A DNA stretch of 64,000 nt. Source: Hyphomicrobiaceae bacterium (lineage in GTDB: Bacteria; Pseudomonadota; Alphaproteobacteria; Rhizobiales; Devosiaceae). Shown here one piece after another: positions 1-9,603 of the stretch; positions within the stretch are counted from its first letter, which is position 1; every line of letters begins with the position of its first letter. The stretch is from contig JACKJG010000004.1 in the NCBI GenBank assembly GCA_020638065.1, positions 62,001 through 126,000 of the forward strand, written 5' to 3'. The notes beneath the pieces were generated by a model that saw only the letters and a program-made list of their open reading frames with translations, had not been told where the DNA came from and ran no database searches. Made by a program: the position numbers and the translations under genes.

Positions 1-840
1 CTGGTGACTTGGGAATCTTTCAACCAGGACGGCAGCGGCGCAGGTGTTTTCGGCCAGCGGTTCGACGCAAACGGTGCGAAACTGGGCGGCGAGTTTCAGG
101 TCAATACTACCTCCTTTTCGACCCAGTCCGACCCCGAAGTCGCAGTTCTGGCCAATGGCGGCTTCGTTATCACTTGGGAATCCTGGGGCCAGGATGGCGA
201 CCAGATCGGAGTCTTCGCCCAGCGCTACAAGGCGCAACTCTTCGGAACCACGGACGACGACACGATTTCTGACGATATCGGGGCCAACTGGATCGACGGC
301 AGGTCAGGCAATGACGATATCCATGGTAACGGCGGCGCAGATGTCATTCGCGCTGGCGGCGGAAACGATCGTGTCTATGGCGGCGCCAAAAATGACATCA
401 TCACCGGTGGAACTGGACTGGACAGTCTCGACGGCGAAGGTGGCAACGACGTCATCAAGGGCCAGGGTGGTGCCGACGAAATAGACGGTGGAGCGGGCCG
501 CGACGATCTGGATGGCGGAAAAGGCGATGACGTCCTGAAGCCCGGTGCCGGAGGCGACACTGTACGTGGCGGCGGCGGCGCGGATAACTTCTTCTTTTCA
601 ACGAGCTGGAACAAGAACATCGTCCTCGACTATCAGGACGGCACCGACAAGATCACGCTGAGCGGCTTCAATTACGCGGACAAGGACGAAGCCCTCACCC
701 ATTTTCACGAAATCGGCGGCGTGAACAACAACAAGGTCGGGTTCATGGATCAGGGCACCGAAATCATCATCAACGGCGCTGATCTCAGCGATATACGCAA
801 ATCAGATATCCGGCTCGATGACGGCCTTTTGATCATGTAG
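1..840 (+). CDS. RTX-type calcium-binding protein, C-terminal part (5' truncated by window edge)
   Basis: The reading frame is open from base 1, so only the last 279 residues are visible. Residues 1-75 look like repeats of the type VTWESxxQDGxxxGVFxQR, seen twice. Residues about 80-190 hold a run of glycine/aspartate nonapeptides (GGxGxDxLx), the Ca2+-binding beta-roll of RTX proteins. The last 90 residues (DYQDGTDKITLSGF ... KVGF ... GADLSDI) are the same tail module found in the three RTX paralogues at 10.2-14.3 kb. RTX proteins are normally exported by a type I ABC secretion system with an uncleaved C-terminal signal; no such exporter lies in this window. Function of the missing N-terminal part is unknown. 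Confidence 0.85.
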   Translation: MVTWESFNQDGSGAGVFGQRFDANGAKLGGEFQVNTTSFSTQSDPEVAVLANGGFVITWESWGQDGDQIGVFAQRYKAQLFGTTDDDTISDDIGANWIDGRSGNDDIHGNGGADVIRAGGGNDRVYGGAKNDIITGGTGLDSLDGEGGNDVIKGQGGADEIDGGAGRDDLDGGKGDDVLKPGAGGDTVRGGGGADNFFFSTSWNKNIVLDYQDGTDKITLSGFNYADKDEALTHFHEIGGVNNNKVGFMDQGTEIIINGADLSDIRKSDIRLDDGLLIM

Positions 841-873
841 GGCGAATGGCCGACCCGCATGCCGCGGTGCGCG

Positions 874-1839
<966 letters not shown>

Positions 1840-1956
1840 GGTTGAACTTTCGCACCACTGGCTGATTTGACTGGCCGGATGGTGCTGCGCCGGGCGCGCG
1901 ACCGCAATGCACAAACTGTCACGACCGCGTGATGAATTCCGTGAAGGGGCGCGAGC

Positions 1957-3156
1957 CTACTTCAATCCGGCGCAAAAATCGGCGATCCGCGTCAGTGCAG
2001 CCTCGAGCTCGACCATGCTCGCGGCATATGACAGCCGGAAATGACCCGGGAGCCCGAACGCGGATCCATGAACCAGCGCAACGCCCGCCTCTTCCAATAG
2101 TGCCATCACGAAATCCTCATCATCGACGATGCGGCTTCCGCCGGCCGATGTCCGTCCCAGCAATCCTTCGATAGACGGAAAGACGTAGAACGCACCCGGC
2201 GGCGTCAGGCAATCCACCCCGTCAATCGCGTTGAGTCCGGCAACGACCCGGTCGCGACGTTCGATAAAACTTCTCCGCCAGCCATCGAGAAAATCCTCAG
2301 GCCCATTCAGCGCGGCGACCGAAGCCCATTGTGAGATCGAACTGGCATGGGTCGTCGATTGGCTCTGCAGTTTCGCCATCGCCTTGATGAGAGGCAACGG
2401 CGCGGCGCAATAACCGATCCGCCAGCCGGTCATCGCATGACTTTTCGAAACCCCGTTCAGCGTCACCGTCCGGCCATAAAGGGCCGGTTCGACCTCGGCA
2501 ATCGTGGCGAACGTGCCCTCATAGGTCAGTTTCTCATAGATGTCGTCGGTCAGCACGTGCACCTGCGGATGCCGCATCAGCACTTCGGCCAATGCCTTGA
2601 GTTCCGCCGACGAATAAGCGGCGCCGGAGGGGTTTGAGGGCGAATTGAGGATCAGCCATTTGGTCGAGGTCGTGATCCGGCCCTCCAGTTCCTCCGGCGT
2701 CAGCTTGAACCCGGTGGTCGCGTCGGCCCGCGCGAAAATCGGCGTGCCACCGGCAAGCAGCACGATATCCGGATAGCTCACCCAATAGGGGACCGGAATG
2801 ACAACCTCGTCACCGGGATCGAGCGTCGCCATCAGGGCATTGAAAATAACCTGCTTGCCGCCGGTCGCTACAAAAGTCTCCTGGACAGCAACATCGAGAT
2901 TGTTGTCGCGCTTGAACTTGGCACTGACGGCCTCCCGCAGTTCAACGATGCCTTCGATGTTAGTGTACTTGGTCTTCCCGGCCTGAATGGCGGCAATCGC
3001 CGCATCCTTGATGTGCTGCGGCGTGTCGAAATCCGGTTCGCCGGCGCTGAGCGCAATGACATCGCGGCCTGCCTGCTTCAGTTCCCGCGCTTTTTGCGTG
3101 ATGCCCACTGTCGGCGACGGATTGATGCGGCCAAGCGCTTCGGAAAGAAATGCCAT
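1957..3156 (-). CDS. aatA: aspartate/aromatic-type class I PLP aminotransferase
   Basis: 399 residues, full length for the family. Fold type I aminotransferase: the PLP-binding lysine sits in NGVSKSHAMTGWRIGY, and SAGEPDFDTPQHIKDAA and ILNSPSNPSGAAYS are class I signatures. It most resembles rhizobial AatA aspartate aminotransferase, transferring amino groups between aspartate and 2-oxoglutarate in the cytoplasm; exact substrate range cannot be read from sequence. Start at 3156 is chosen because GGAGGA lies six bases before that ATG; the upstream in-frame ATG has no such site. Confidence 0.9.
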   Translation of the reverse strand: MAFLSEALGRINPSPTVGITQKARELKQAGRDVIALSAGEPDFDTPQHIKDAAIAAIQAGKTKYTNIEGIVELREAVSAKFKRDNNLDVAVQETFVATGGKQVIFNALMATLDPGDEVVIPVPYWVSYPDIVLLAGGTPIFARADATTGFKLTPEELEGRITTSTKWLILNSPSNPSGAAYSSAELKALAEVLMRHPQVHVLTDDIYEKLTYEGTFATIAEVEPALYGRTVTLNGVSKSHAMTGWRIGYCAAPLPLIKAMAKLQSQSTTHASSISQWASVAALNGPEDFLDGWRRSFIERRDRVVAGLNAIDGVDCLTPPGAFYVFPSIEGLLGRTSAGGSRIVDDEDFVMALLEEAGVALVHGSAFGLPGHFRLSYAASMVELEAALTRIADFCAGLK

Positions 3157-3352
3157 GATGTCCTCCAGCAAAGGCAGGCATCCGGATCGGCCTGCCCGCG
3201 CGTCCTGTTAGCGGGCTACCGTAAAAGTCTCAACCGCAATCTTGTTTCGCCACATTCGCGCCCAGAAATTGCCCCGGCATTTCCACTTGACCACCCAAAA
3301 GCCACCCAACTTGACGCGCATCTTCCTGACCATTCCCATGGAGCGTTCCGAA

Positions 3353-3646
3353 ATGAAAAAGCGTCCCGCCGATCAGAAGCCCAACCCGATCAAGCCCTCA
3401 CTGCCGACCCTCGCGCTCGTTGCGCTGGTCGGCGTGGCCATCGCCTCCCCGACCGCGGCGGCGACCGGCAATTTGCCGTCCGAGGCAGCCGGAGCGCTCG
3501 CAATTCTCGTTCCCGTCGCTGTTTTGATGGTCAGCCTCGTAATTGCTGTCTGGAAACAGACGGCCCGAAATGCCTTGCCGTCGCCCGAGCAATGGGCCCG
3601 GGCGCAAGCAAGCGCATCGACAAGCCCCGACGCCAACAAGCGCTAG
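3353..3646 (+). CDS. small membrane protein of unknown function
   Basis: 97 residues, MKKRPADQKPNPIKPS..., with two hydrophobic stretches (about residues 20-38 and 48-68) and a polar tail rich in Ala, Ser and Pro. No family recognised. The start at 3353 has GGAG ten bases upstream; an in-frame ATG at 3338 is the alternative. It stands alone and is followed at once by an intrinsic terminator, which supports a short independent transcript. Confidence 0.6.
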   Translation: MKKRPADQKPNPIKPSLPTLALVALVGVAIASPTAAATGNLPSEAAGALAILVPVAVLMVSLVIAVWKQTARNALPSPEQWARAQASASTSPDANKR

Positions 3647-3668
3647 GGGTTTTCCTGACCCCTGTACT

Positions 3669-3697
3669 GGCCGGCCCTCGGGTCGGCCTTTTCTTTT
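3669..3697 (+). terminator. intrinsic terminator after the small membrane protein gene
   Basis: Imperfect hairpin GGCCG...CGGCC with inner CC/GG pairs, followed directly by TTTTCTTTT at 3689-3697. Confidence 0.7.
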
Positions 3698-3882
3698 GCC
3701 GATATTTTTCGACAACGGCGTTTTCACAGCAACCAAGACTTCGGGGCAACAAAGATTAACACTCGTTAACCTGGCTTACCAAAGCTTCATCAGCAAGTAA
3801 GCACGCCGCAATGTTCGAATACCTACATTGCTATTCGGGTGATCACACCCGACGCCAACCCATGCAATCAAGGTTTCGACAA

Positions 3883-4950
3883 ATGACAAAGTCTTCTCTC
3901 TCCCTCACCGCGCTCCTTGTGGCAGGTGTGTTGACCCTCGCCGGTGGTGCGACGGTCGCCGTCGCCCAGAGCGCGAATGACGGTACAACGCCGCAGGCGC
4001 AGATGAACCCCCAGGCTCCGGCATATGATCAGAACGGTCCGGCCCCGATGTGGGGACCGAATGGTCAGGGCATGCAGGGACAAATGTACAATCCGAACGG
4101 ACCTGCACCAATGTGGAACCAGAACGGTCAGGGCCAGATGTGGAACCAGAACGGCCAGGGTCAGATGTGGGGCCAGGGCCACCACAATCACGGCCAGAAC
4201 GGTCAGTGGAATGGCCAGGGCAACGGCTACGGATATGGCATGAACCAGGGTCAGCAGGGCCAGGGTTTCGGAATGGGCCAGGGCCAGAATGGTCAGTGGC
4301 GCGGTCAGCAGGGCCAGTGGAATGGCCAGCCGGGCCAAGGCTATGGCATGAATCAGGGTCAGCCCGGCCAGGGTTATGGATATGGCATGGGCCAGGGCCC
4401 GCAGGGTCAGGGCTTCGGCTATGGCATGAACCAGGGCCAGCCCGGCCAGGGTTATGGCTACGGTATGGGCCAGGGCCCGCAAGGCCAGGGCATGCAGGGC
4501 CAGAATATGCAGGGGCAAGGCCATGATATGGGCCAGGGCATGAACGGTGAGCGCGCTGGTGGCGCGTTCGTCAATGGCCGCTTCGCCATGCTGTCCTGCT
4601 CCGAACAGGGTTCGCAGCGGATCGGCATGATGCTGACCCAGCTCGAACAGCGCCTTGATCTGACCGAAGATCAGCAGGCCCTTTTCGACACCTTCTACAC
4701 CTCCGCAACCGACGCACAGGCAAGCTACCTGGAAACCTGCCAGACCGTCACCGATTTGACCGCGGCCGATAATGCCAGCGAAACGACCGTGCCCAATCCG
4801 GCCGAACTCCTGAAATTGCGGGCCGAGAATCTCAAAGCCGAAGCCAGTGCGCTTGATTCAGTTGTGCCGAGCGCCACGGCGTTCTTCGACAGTCTGACGG
4901 CCGATCAGCTGGCGCTGATGGTTCCGCAGCAGCAGTTTGCCAACCGTTGA
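3883..4950 (+). CDS. secreted Gln/Gly/Asn-rich repeat protein with C-terminal LTxxQ (Spy/CpxP-like) domain
   Basis: 355 residues. Signal peptide at 1-30 (MTKSSLSLTALLVAGVL ... VAQS). Residues about 45-225 are low-complexity repeats built from NGQGQMW, GQGYGYGMGQGPQGQG and GYGMNQGQPGQ units, with almost no charge and many Gln, Gly, Asn, Met and Tyr, like an intrinsically disordered or prion-like segment. The last 125 residues contain LTEDQQALFDTFY and LTADQLALM, the LTxxQ pattern of periplasmic Spy/CpxP-type proteins, plus two Cys. Start at 3883 gives a clean signal peptide; ATGs at 3811 and 3862 only add charged residues. A likely terminator follows at 4975. Role (periplasmic chaperone, metal or surface protein) is not known. 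Confidence 0.75.
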   Translation: MTKSSLSLTALLVAGVLTLAGGATVAVAQSANDGTTPQAQMNPQAPAYDQNGPAPMWGPNGQGMQGQMYNPNGPAPMWNQNGQGQMWNQNGQGQMWGQGHHNHGQNGQWNGQGNGYGYGMNQGQQGQGFGMGQGQNGQWRGQQGQWNGQPGQGYGMNQGQPGQGYGYGMGQGPQGQGFGYGMNQGQPGQGYGYGMGQGPQGQGMQGQNMQGQGHDMGQGMNGERAGGAFVNGRFAMLSCSEQGSQRIGMMLTQLEQRLDLTEDQQALFDTFYTSATDAQASYLETCQTVTDLTAADNASETTVPNPAELLKLRAENLKAEASALDSVVPSATAFFDSLTADQLALMVPQQQFANR

Positions 4951-4974
4951 TCTCCAGCAACGGTTCCTGACCAG

Positions 4975-5003
4975 AGCCCCGGCTTCCCCCGGCCGGGGCT
5001 TTG
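4975..5003 (+). terminator. intrinsic terminator after the Gln/Gly-rich protein gene
   Basis: Stem AGCCCCGG (4975-4982) pairs with CCGGGGCT (4993-5000), followed by a short T tract. The T tract is weak. Confidence 0.55.
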
Positions 5004-5074
5004 CCATGTCTGGATTGTGTTGAAGCCGCTTGGTGAAACGGATAGGGGTTCAGCCTTGTTCCAGCGAGGCCGAC

Positions 5075-6316
5075 ATGTCCGAACAGCCGCTCCCCATCAG
5101 CACCACCAAATTGCGTGAGAGCTTTTGCGCCTTTTCCGAACAAAGCCTGACCGATCAGGTTTTCATGGACAATGCCGCCGGCTCCTACACCGCCACCGAG
5201 GTCTTGAAGCGGTTCGACCATTTCTACACGTCGCACAAGGTTCAGCCCTACGGCGTCTATCCCGCATCCATCGCGGCAGGTCAGATGATGGACGAAAGCT
5301 ACGAGCGCATCGCCGCCGCCCTCAACCTGCCCGCCGACTGGATCCAGTTCGGCCCCTCGACCTCCCAGAACACCTACGTGCTCGGCAAGGCATTTGCCGA
5401 ATATCTCCAGCCCGGCGACGCCATCATCGTCACCGATCAGGACCACGAGGCCAACACCGGCGCGTGGCGAAAGATCTCTCGACACGGCATCGAAGTGCGG
5501 GAATGGGCAATCGACCCGCACACGGGCCACCTCGATCCCGCCGATCTCGAAAACCTGCTCGATGACAAGGTCAGGCTCGTCGCCTTCCCGCACGTTTCCA
5601 ACATCGTCGGTGAGATCAATCCAGCCAAGGAGCTCTGCGCCCTCATCCGCCGCAGCGGCGCGATCAGCGTGGTCGACGGGGTTTCCTTCGCGCCCCATTC
5701 CCTGCCTGACCTTGCCGACCTCGGTGCCGACATCTACCTGTTTTCAACCTACAAGACCTATGGCCCGCATCTCGGAATCATGGCCATCGATCCCGATCTC
5801 AATCGCACGCTTCCCAATCAGGGCCATTTCTTCAACGAAAAGAAGCTGCGCTACCGGCTGACGCCTGCGGGACCCGACCATGCCCAGATCGGCGCGGTGG
5901 GCGGCATCGCCGATTATCTGGAAAGGCTCGCAGAGATTGCCGGATCTTCGGTTCCTGGAATCACTTCCTTCGAAAAGGCTCGTAACGCCATGCGAGCGCA
6001 GGAAAAACAACTGATGGTCCCGCTTCTGGATTTCCTCAGCAATCGCAACGATATCCGCCTGATCGGTCCGGCAGATCCCGATGGCCGCGCACCGACGATC
6101 TCCCTGGCACACCACAAGTCCGGCAGCGAATTGGCGAAAGATCTCGCACCACTCGGCATCATGGCCGCGGGCGGACATTTCTATGCCTGGCGCACCCTGC
6201 AGTCGCTGGGCATCGATCCCGAACACGGCGTGCTGCGCCTCTCCTTCGTGCACTATACGAGCAGGGACGATGTCGCGCGGACAATCTCGGCGCTTGACGC
6301 AATTCTGTCCGCCTGA
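5075..6316 (+). CDS. cysteine desulfurase-like / class V PLP aminotransferase
   Basis: 413 residues. Class V PLP enzyme (NifS/SufS/isopenicillin-N epimerase superfamily). The PLP Schiff-base lysine is in YLFSTYKTYGPHLG; VFMDNAAGSYTATEV at the N-terminus and VTDQDHEANTGAW match the 'cysteine desulfurase-like protein' subgroup. The catalytic Cys loop of true SufS is not evident, so the substrate is uncertain. Start 5075 has GAGG six bases upstream. The next gene, an EamA exporter, begins 8 bases after the stop, so the two are probably co-transcribed; export of an amino-acid-derived product is conceivable but only inferred. Confidence 0.85.
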   Translation: MSEQPLPISTTKLRESFCAFSEQSLTDQVFMDNAAGSYTATEVLKRFDHFYTSHKVQPYGVYPASIAAGQMMDESYERIAAALNLPADWIQFGPSTSQNTYVLGKAFAEYLQPGDAIIVTDQDHEANTGAWRKISRHGIEVREWAIDPHTGHLDPADLENLLDDKVRLVAFPHVSNIVGEINPAKELCALIRRSGAISVVDGVSFAPHSLPDLADLGADIYLFSTYKTYGPHLGIMAIDPDLNRTLPNQGHFFNEKKLRYRLTPAGPDHAQIGAVGGIADYLERLAEIAGSSVPGITSFEKARNAMRAQEKQLMVPLLDFLSNRNDIRLIGPADPDGRAPTISLAHHKSGSELAKDLAPLGIMAAGGHFYAWRTLQSLGIDPEHGVLRLSFVHYTSRDDVARTISALDAILSA

Positions 6317-6324
6317 TCCCCGCC

Positions 6325-7224
6325 ATGAACCTCAACCGTCGCACCGCAGCCCTCTTGCTGGCCTTCGCCACCATGCTCTGGGGTTTCGCCTTCATCGCCC
6401 AGAAAAACGCCATGGAATATATGGGTGCGTTCACCTTCATCGGTGCACGCTACGTCCTCGGCGGTCTGGTGGTTCTGCCGCTCGCCATCATGGAATACCG
6501 GCGGGCCGTGCGCAGGCCGGACTGGCAGGGTTGGGCCATCATAGCTGCGGTCAGCTTCAACTTTCTGGCGGGCTCCTGGCTGCAGCAAACCGGGCTGCGA
6601 CTGACCACGGCCACCAATGGTGGCTTTCTCACCGGCCTCTACGTCTTTTTCGTGCCGCTCATCCTGTTGGCGGCCTTTCGCATCCGTCCCCACATCATGG
6701 TGTGGATTTGCGCGCCGCTGGCCATGGCGGGTCTTTACACGCTCAACGGCGGACGGCTCGATCAGCTCAATGTCGGTGACATCTATGTTGTCGGTTCCTC
6801 CTTCTTCTGGGCGTTGCACGTGCTGCTGCTTGGCTACGCGGCGCGCCTCACCGCCATGCCGATCTTCGTATCCGCCATTTCCTTTCTGAGTGCAGGATTG
6901 TTGGCCGGCGCGGGTGCCCTCATGTTCGAGGCGCCTACCCTTTCAGCCATGTCGGCGGGGTGGATCGAGATTGCCTATGCCGGAATCTTTTCAACCGCGA
7001 TCGCCTTTACCCTGCAGGCCATCGGACAGATGCATGTTCCGTCAGCCAATGCGGCAATCATCCTCTCCGGCGAGGCCCTGTTCGCGGCCATTGGCGGCGC
7101 GGTCGTCCTCGGCGAGCGTCTGACGCCGATGGGCTATCTGGGTGCGGCCATGATCTTCACCGCGATCGTTCTGGTCGAAACGGTCCCGGCAATTGCCGAA
7201 AGGCGGCAAAAGAACGCCGCCTGA
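6325..7224 (+). CDS. EamA-family (DMT superfamily) transporter
   Basis: 299 residues with about ten hydrophobic helices in two EamA halves (e.g. LLLAFATMLWGFAFIAQKNAM and the second half starting GDIYVVGSSFFWALHVLLLGYAA). The glycine- and proline-containing end of the second repeat (SGEALFAAIGGAVVLGERLTPMGYLGAAMIFTAIVLVE) is typical of drug/metabolite transporters in the inner membrane. Substrate unknown. Follows the PLP enzyme by 8 bases. Confidence 0.88.
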   Translation: MNLNRRTAALLLAFATMLWGFAFIAQKNAMEYMGAFTFIGARYVLGGLVVLPLAIMEYRRAVRRPDWQGWAIIAAVSFNFLAGSWLQQTGLRLTTATNGGFLTGLYVFFVPLILLAAFRIRPHIMVWICAPLAMAGLYTLNGGRLDQLNVGDIYVVGSSFFWALHVLLLGYAARLTAMPIFVSAISFLSAGLLAGAGALMFEAPTLSAMSAGWIEIAYAGIFSTAIAFTLQAIGQMHVPSANAAIILSGEALFAAIGGAVVLGERLTPMGYLGAAMIFTAIVLVETVPAIAERRQKNAA

Positions 7225-7256
7225 CGACACGCCATGCTTCTCAGTGGTGCATGTAC

Positions 7257-7751
7257 TCAGCCGTTCGAAGCCGGCATCGTGTAGCGGCTGCCATCCGGAT
7301 TTCGGACGCGGAACAGGTCATAGCTTTCACAGAGGATGAGATAGAGACAGCCGGTAATCGTCATCTTGTCGTATGACTGGATTCTGAGCGTCCCGGCATA
7401 AAAGGTGCCGTAGATGTTGATGTCGCCCTTCCACTCGACTGGCTGGCTGCGGTTTGCATGATCGACCACATATTGGTCGAGATAACGCTTGTTGCGATTG
7501 TTCAGTTTCTTGGGCTGAATCCAGACAAGTTTGGCGCAAAGCTGAGTTCCATCGTCGCCGCAAAGGGTCACATCATAGCGGGACTCATGGTTGAACGCTT
7601 CCCAGCGCCCTTCGGGCGTAATCCCGCCAAGCCCCAGAACATCCGCCGCCGCATTGCTCTGCCCATTCTGGGAAAAAGCCATTTGCGGCACAAGAATCAT
7701 CGGCAATGCCAGAGCGGCGGCGACAACTAACTCCAAAACGCGTCTCAACAT
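7257..7751 (-). CDS. secreted DUF2147-like protein
   Basis: 164 residues. Signal peptide at 1-27 (MLRRVLELVVAAALALPMILVPQMAFS). The rest follows the DUF2147 pattern: GRWEAFNHESRYDVTLCGDDGTQLCAKLVWIQP near the start, a YGTFYAGTLRIQSYDKMTITGCL strand pair, and an aromatic end. Paired cysteines may form a disulfide. Start at 7751 is preferred because AAGGA lies six bases before it; the ATG at 7757 abuts that site. Convergent with the EamA gene. Function of the family is unknown. Confidence 0.65.
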   Translation of the reverse strand: MLRRVLELVVAAALALPMILVPQMAFSQNGQSNAAADVLGLGGITPEGRWEAFNHESRYDVTLCGDDGTQLCAKLVWIQPKKLNNRNKRYLDQYVVDHANRSQPVEWKGDINIYGTFYAGTLRIQSYDKMTITGCLYLILCESYDLFRVRNPDGSRYTMPASNG

Positions 7752-7846
7752 GTGCATTCCTTCAAAGGTTCAGCAAACCCGCCCGCTTCCGGCCTGTTAA
7801 GACGAGAATTGCCACAAATTTATGGTGGCAGGTCCCCGCACCCACT

Positions 7847-8533
7847 TTAGTCCTCTTCACCGGCATTCTGCATCAGGAAGGCGTTGACCGGATTGAGCGC
7901 ACGGCAGAGTTCGAGCACATAATCGACGCCACGGGAATCATACATCTCTTCGGGCACCTGTTCCTGGTCGGCTCGAACCACAAAACCCTTGTGCTTCAGG
8001 AACTCCGCCACGTCGCTTTGCGGATCGAAACCGGCCGGAACCCGCTTGAGAGCCGGTTCGCTGATGCGCGCACCCCTCGACGCGGCTTCATCCAGAGCCC
8101 GCTGCAGGGACTTGCCCTTGTCGGCTATAATGGCCTGACGCACCCTGCCGAGTTGACCCGCCTCGAGCGCCCATTGGCCCGACCCGAATCCAAATCCTTT
8201 CGCCCCGATAATCAGGTGCACCCCGGGCGATCGATTGGGGTGATCCCCGACCCAGAAGATCAGGTGCTGGTAGGTCTGATAGGGCGTCTTGTCGGCCGAA
8301 AACCGGATATCGCGATTGATCCGGCGCAGCGAGCCATTCAGGCGCGGCTCCGCCTTCAATGGCGGATCCAGGTCGATCAATGGGGCCGTCAGATCAGAAA
8401 TCAACGCCAATGAGGGCTTGCGCACCACACGCTCATATTCGGCCGCGTGCTGATCGAACCATTCCTTGCTGTTATTGTCTCGCAGGCCCCTGAAAAACGC
8501 AGTGACCTCTCGCGGAAACCCCTCAAACGCCAT
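7847..8533 (-). CDS. DUF2461 (TIGR02453) family protein
   Basis: 228 residues, MAFEGFPREVTAFFRGLRDNNSKEWFDQHAAEYE..., the characteristic DUF2461 opening; the conserved FSADKTPYQTYQHLIFW and GVHLIIGAKGFGFGSGQW segments follow. Cytoplasmic, function unknown. Start at 8533 is chosen over the longer frame from 8713 because the family begins here and GAGG lies just upstream (GAGGCAGAC-ATG). Confidence 0.85.
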   Translation of the reverse strand: MAFEGFPREVTAFFRGLRDNNSKEWFDQHAAEYERVVRKPSLALISDLTAPLIDLDPPLKAEPRLNGSLRRINRDIRFSADKTPYQTYQHLIFWVGDHPNRSPGVHLIIGAKGFGFGSGQWALEAGQLGRVRQAIIADKGKSLQRALDEAASRGARISEPALKRVPAGFDPQSDVAEFLKHKGFVVRADQEQVPEEMYDSRGVDYVLELCRALNPVNAFLMQNAGEED

Positions 8534-8689
8534 GTCTGCCTCTTCGTCTCGCGCCCGCACTGTGCGGGATCCGAAAGGGCATCGCAAGCCGCCAACACGC
8601 CGATTTGACCATCGACGAGGATCGAGTTTTCCACAGGCCTGAAATCCAAAAAAGCACGTCACGAAAATGACATGGACCAACCCTAGTTT

Positions 8690-8836
8690 TTCAACTGACG
8701 GACCTCCCCCCAATAATGTCCGTCATGGCAGTTCTCAGGCTGCCGCGCATGATTTCGCCGCCAGCCCCGGCAACATGCGATTTGCCAAACGCCAATGGCA
8801 AGAATGGCCGCCTCCCAACGGCGGCCATTTTCTTTG
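8690..8836 (+). ncRNA. candidate small regulatory RNA with anti-Shine-Dalgarno loop
   Basis: No convincing protein lies between 8534 and 8927. Three hairpins follow one another on the plus strand: SL1, perfect 8-bp stem TGACGGAC/GTCCGTCA (8696-8703, 8718-8725) whose 14-base loop is CTCCCCCCAATAAT; SL2, GGCAG/CTGCC (8727-8731, 8740-8744); SL3, a perfect 10-bp stem at 8803-8812/8820-8829 followed by TTTCTTT, an intrinsic terminator. A C-rich CCTCC-type loop able to pair with ribosome-binding sites is known from alphaproteobacterial trans-acting sRNAs. The 5' end is estimated; no clear promoter was seen. Family assignment is inference. Confidence 0.55.
8803..8836 (+). terminator. strong intrinsic terminator (end of the candidate sRNA)
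   Basis: AATGGCCGCC (8803-8812), 7-base loop, GGCGGCCATT (8820-8829), then TTTCTTT. There is no matching T run on the other strand, so it acts on plus-strand transcription, for which no coding gene exists upstream. Confidence 0.8.
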
Positions 8837-8927
8837 GCGCGCACCTGTTGAAGCTTACCCTGACCTGATTGCCTGACTTCGCGCATCCACTAGACTTCCG
8901 GCCACGCGCACCTGAGTCGTCGGGACC

Positions 8928-9602
8928 ATGGCCAAACTCTATTTCTCCTATGCGGCAATGAATGCCGGCAAGTCGACCATTTTGCTGCAAGCCTCGCACA
9001 ATTACCGCGAGCGCGGCATGGAGACCGTGCTCTACACATCGGCGCTCTATGCGGAACTTGACAAGAAATCGATCTCTTCGCGCATCGGCATCTCGGCGCC
9101 CGCCGAACTTTATGAGCGTGATGCCGACCTTTATGCGGAAATATCGGACCGTCTGGAAAATGGCCCCCTGCATTGCGTCTTCGTGGACGAGGCCCAGTTC
9201 CTCACCAGCGATCAGGTCTGGCAATTGGCGCGTGTCGCCGACCGGCTCAGAATTCCCGTCATGTGCTATGGCCTCAGGACCGACTTCCAGGGCAACCTCT
9301 TCGAGGGTTCGAGACAATTGCTCGCAATCGCCGATGTGCTTCGGGAGGTTCGCACGATTTGCGAGTGTGGCTCCAAGGCGACCATGGTCATCCGCATGGA
9401 TGAACACGGCAACGTCCTGACCAGCGGCGATCAGGTTTCCATCGGCCGCGAGGTCTATGTCTCGCTCTGCCGCAAGCATTGGGAAGAAGCGACCGGCCGC
9501 TGGCCAAAGGCCAGGATGGACGCGCCCAAGCTGCCGTTCGCCGAAGAAACCATGCAGAAGACGGGCGCCGACCTTATCGAAGCCCTGCTGGACGAGGAAT
9601 GA
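8928..9602 (+). CDS. tdk: thymidine kinase (class II)
   Basis: 224 residues. Phosphorylates thymidine with ATP in the nucleotide salvage pathway. P-loop MNAGKST at residues 11-17; Walker B-like VFVDEAQF; the lasso/zinc site is seen as CECG...C...H (ICECGSKATM and LCRKHW). Length and order match TK1-like bacterial enzymes. The hot-dog thioesterase gene starts one base after the stop, so they form a two-gene unit. Confidence 0.95.
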   Translation: MAKLYFSYAAMNAGKSTILLQASHNYRERGMETVLYTSALYAELDKKSISSRIGISAPAELYERDADLYAEISDRLENGPLHCVFVDEAQFLTSDQVWQLARVADRLRIPVMCYGLRTDFQGNLFEGSRQLLAIADVLREVRTICECGSKATMVIRMDEHGNVLTSGDQVSIGREVYVSLCRKHWEEATGRWPKARMDAPKLPFAEETMQKTGADLIEALLDEE

Positions 9603-9603
9603 G

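Noticed and set aside
3868..4524. 218-codon leucine/alanine-rich minus-strand frame
   Set aside because: Open only because the plus strand is built from Gln/Gly/Met repeats; no start signal.
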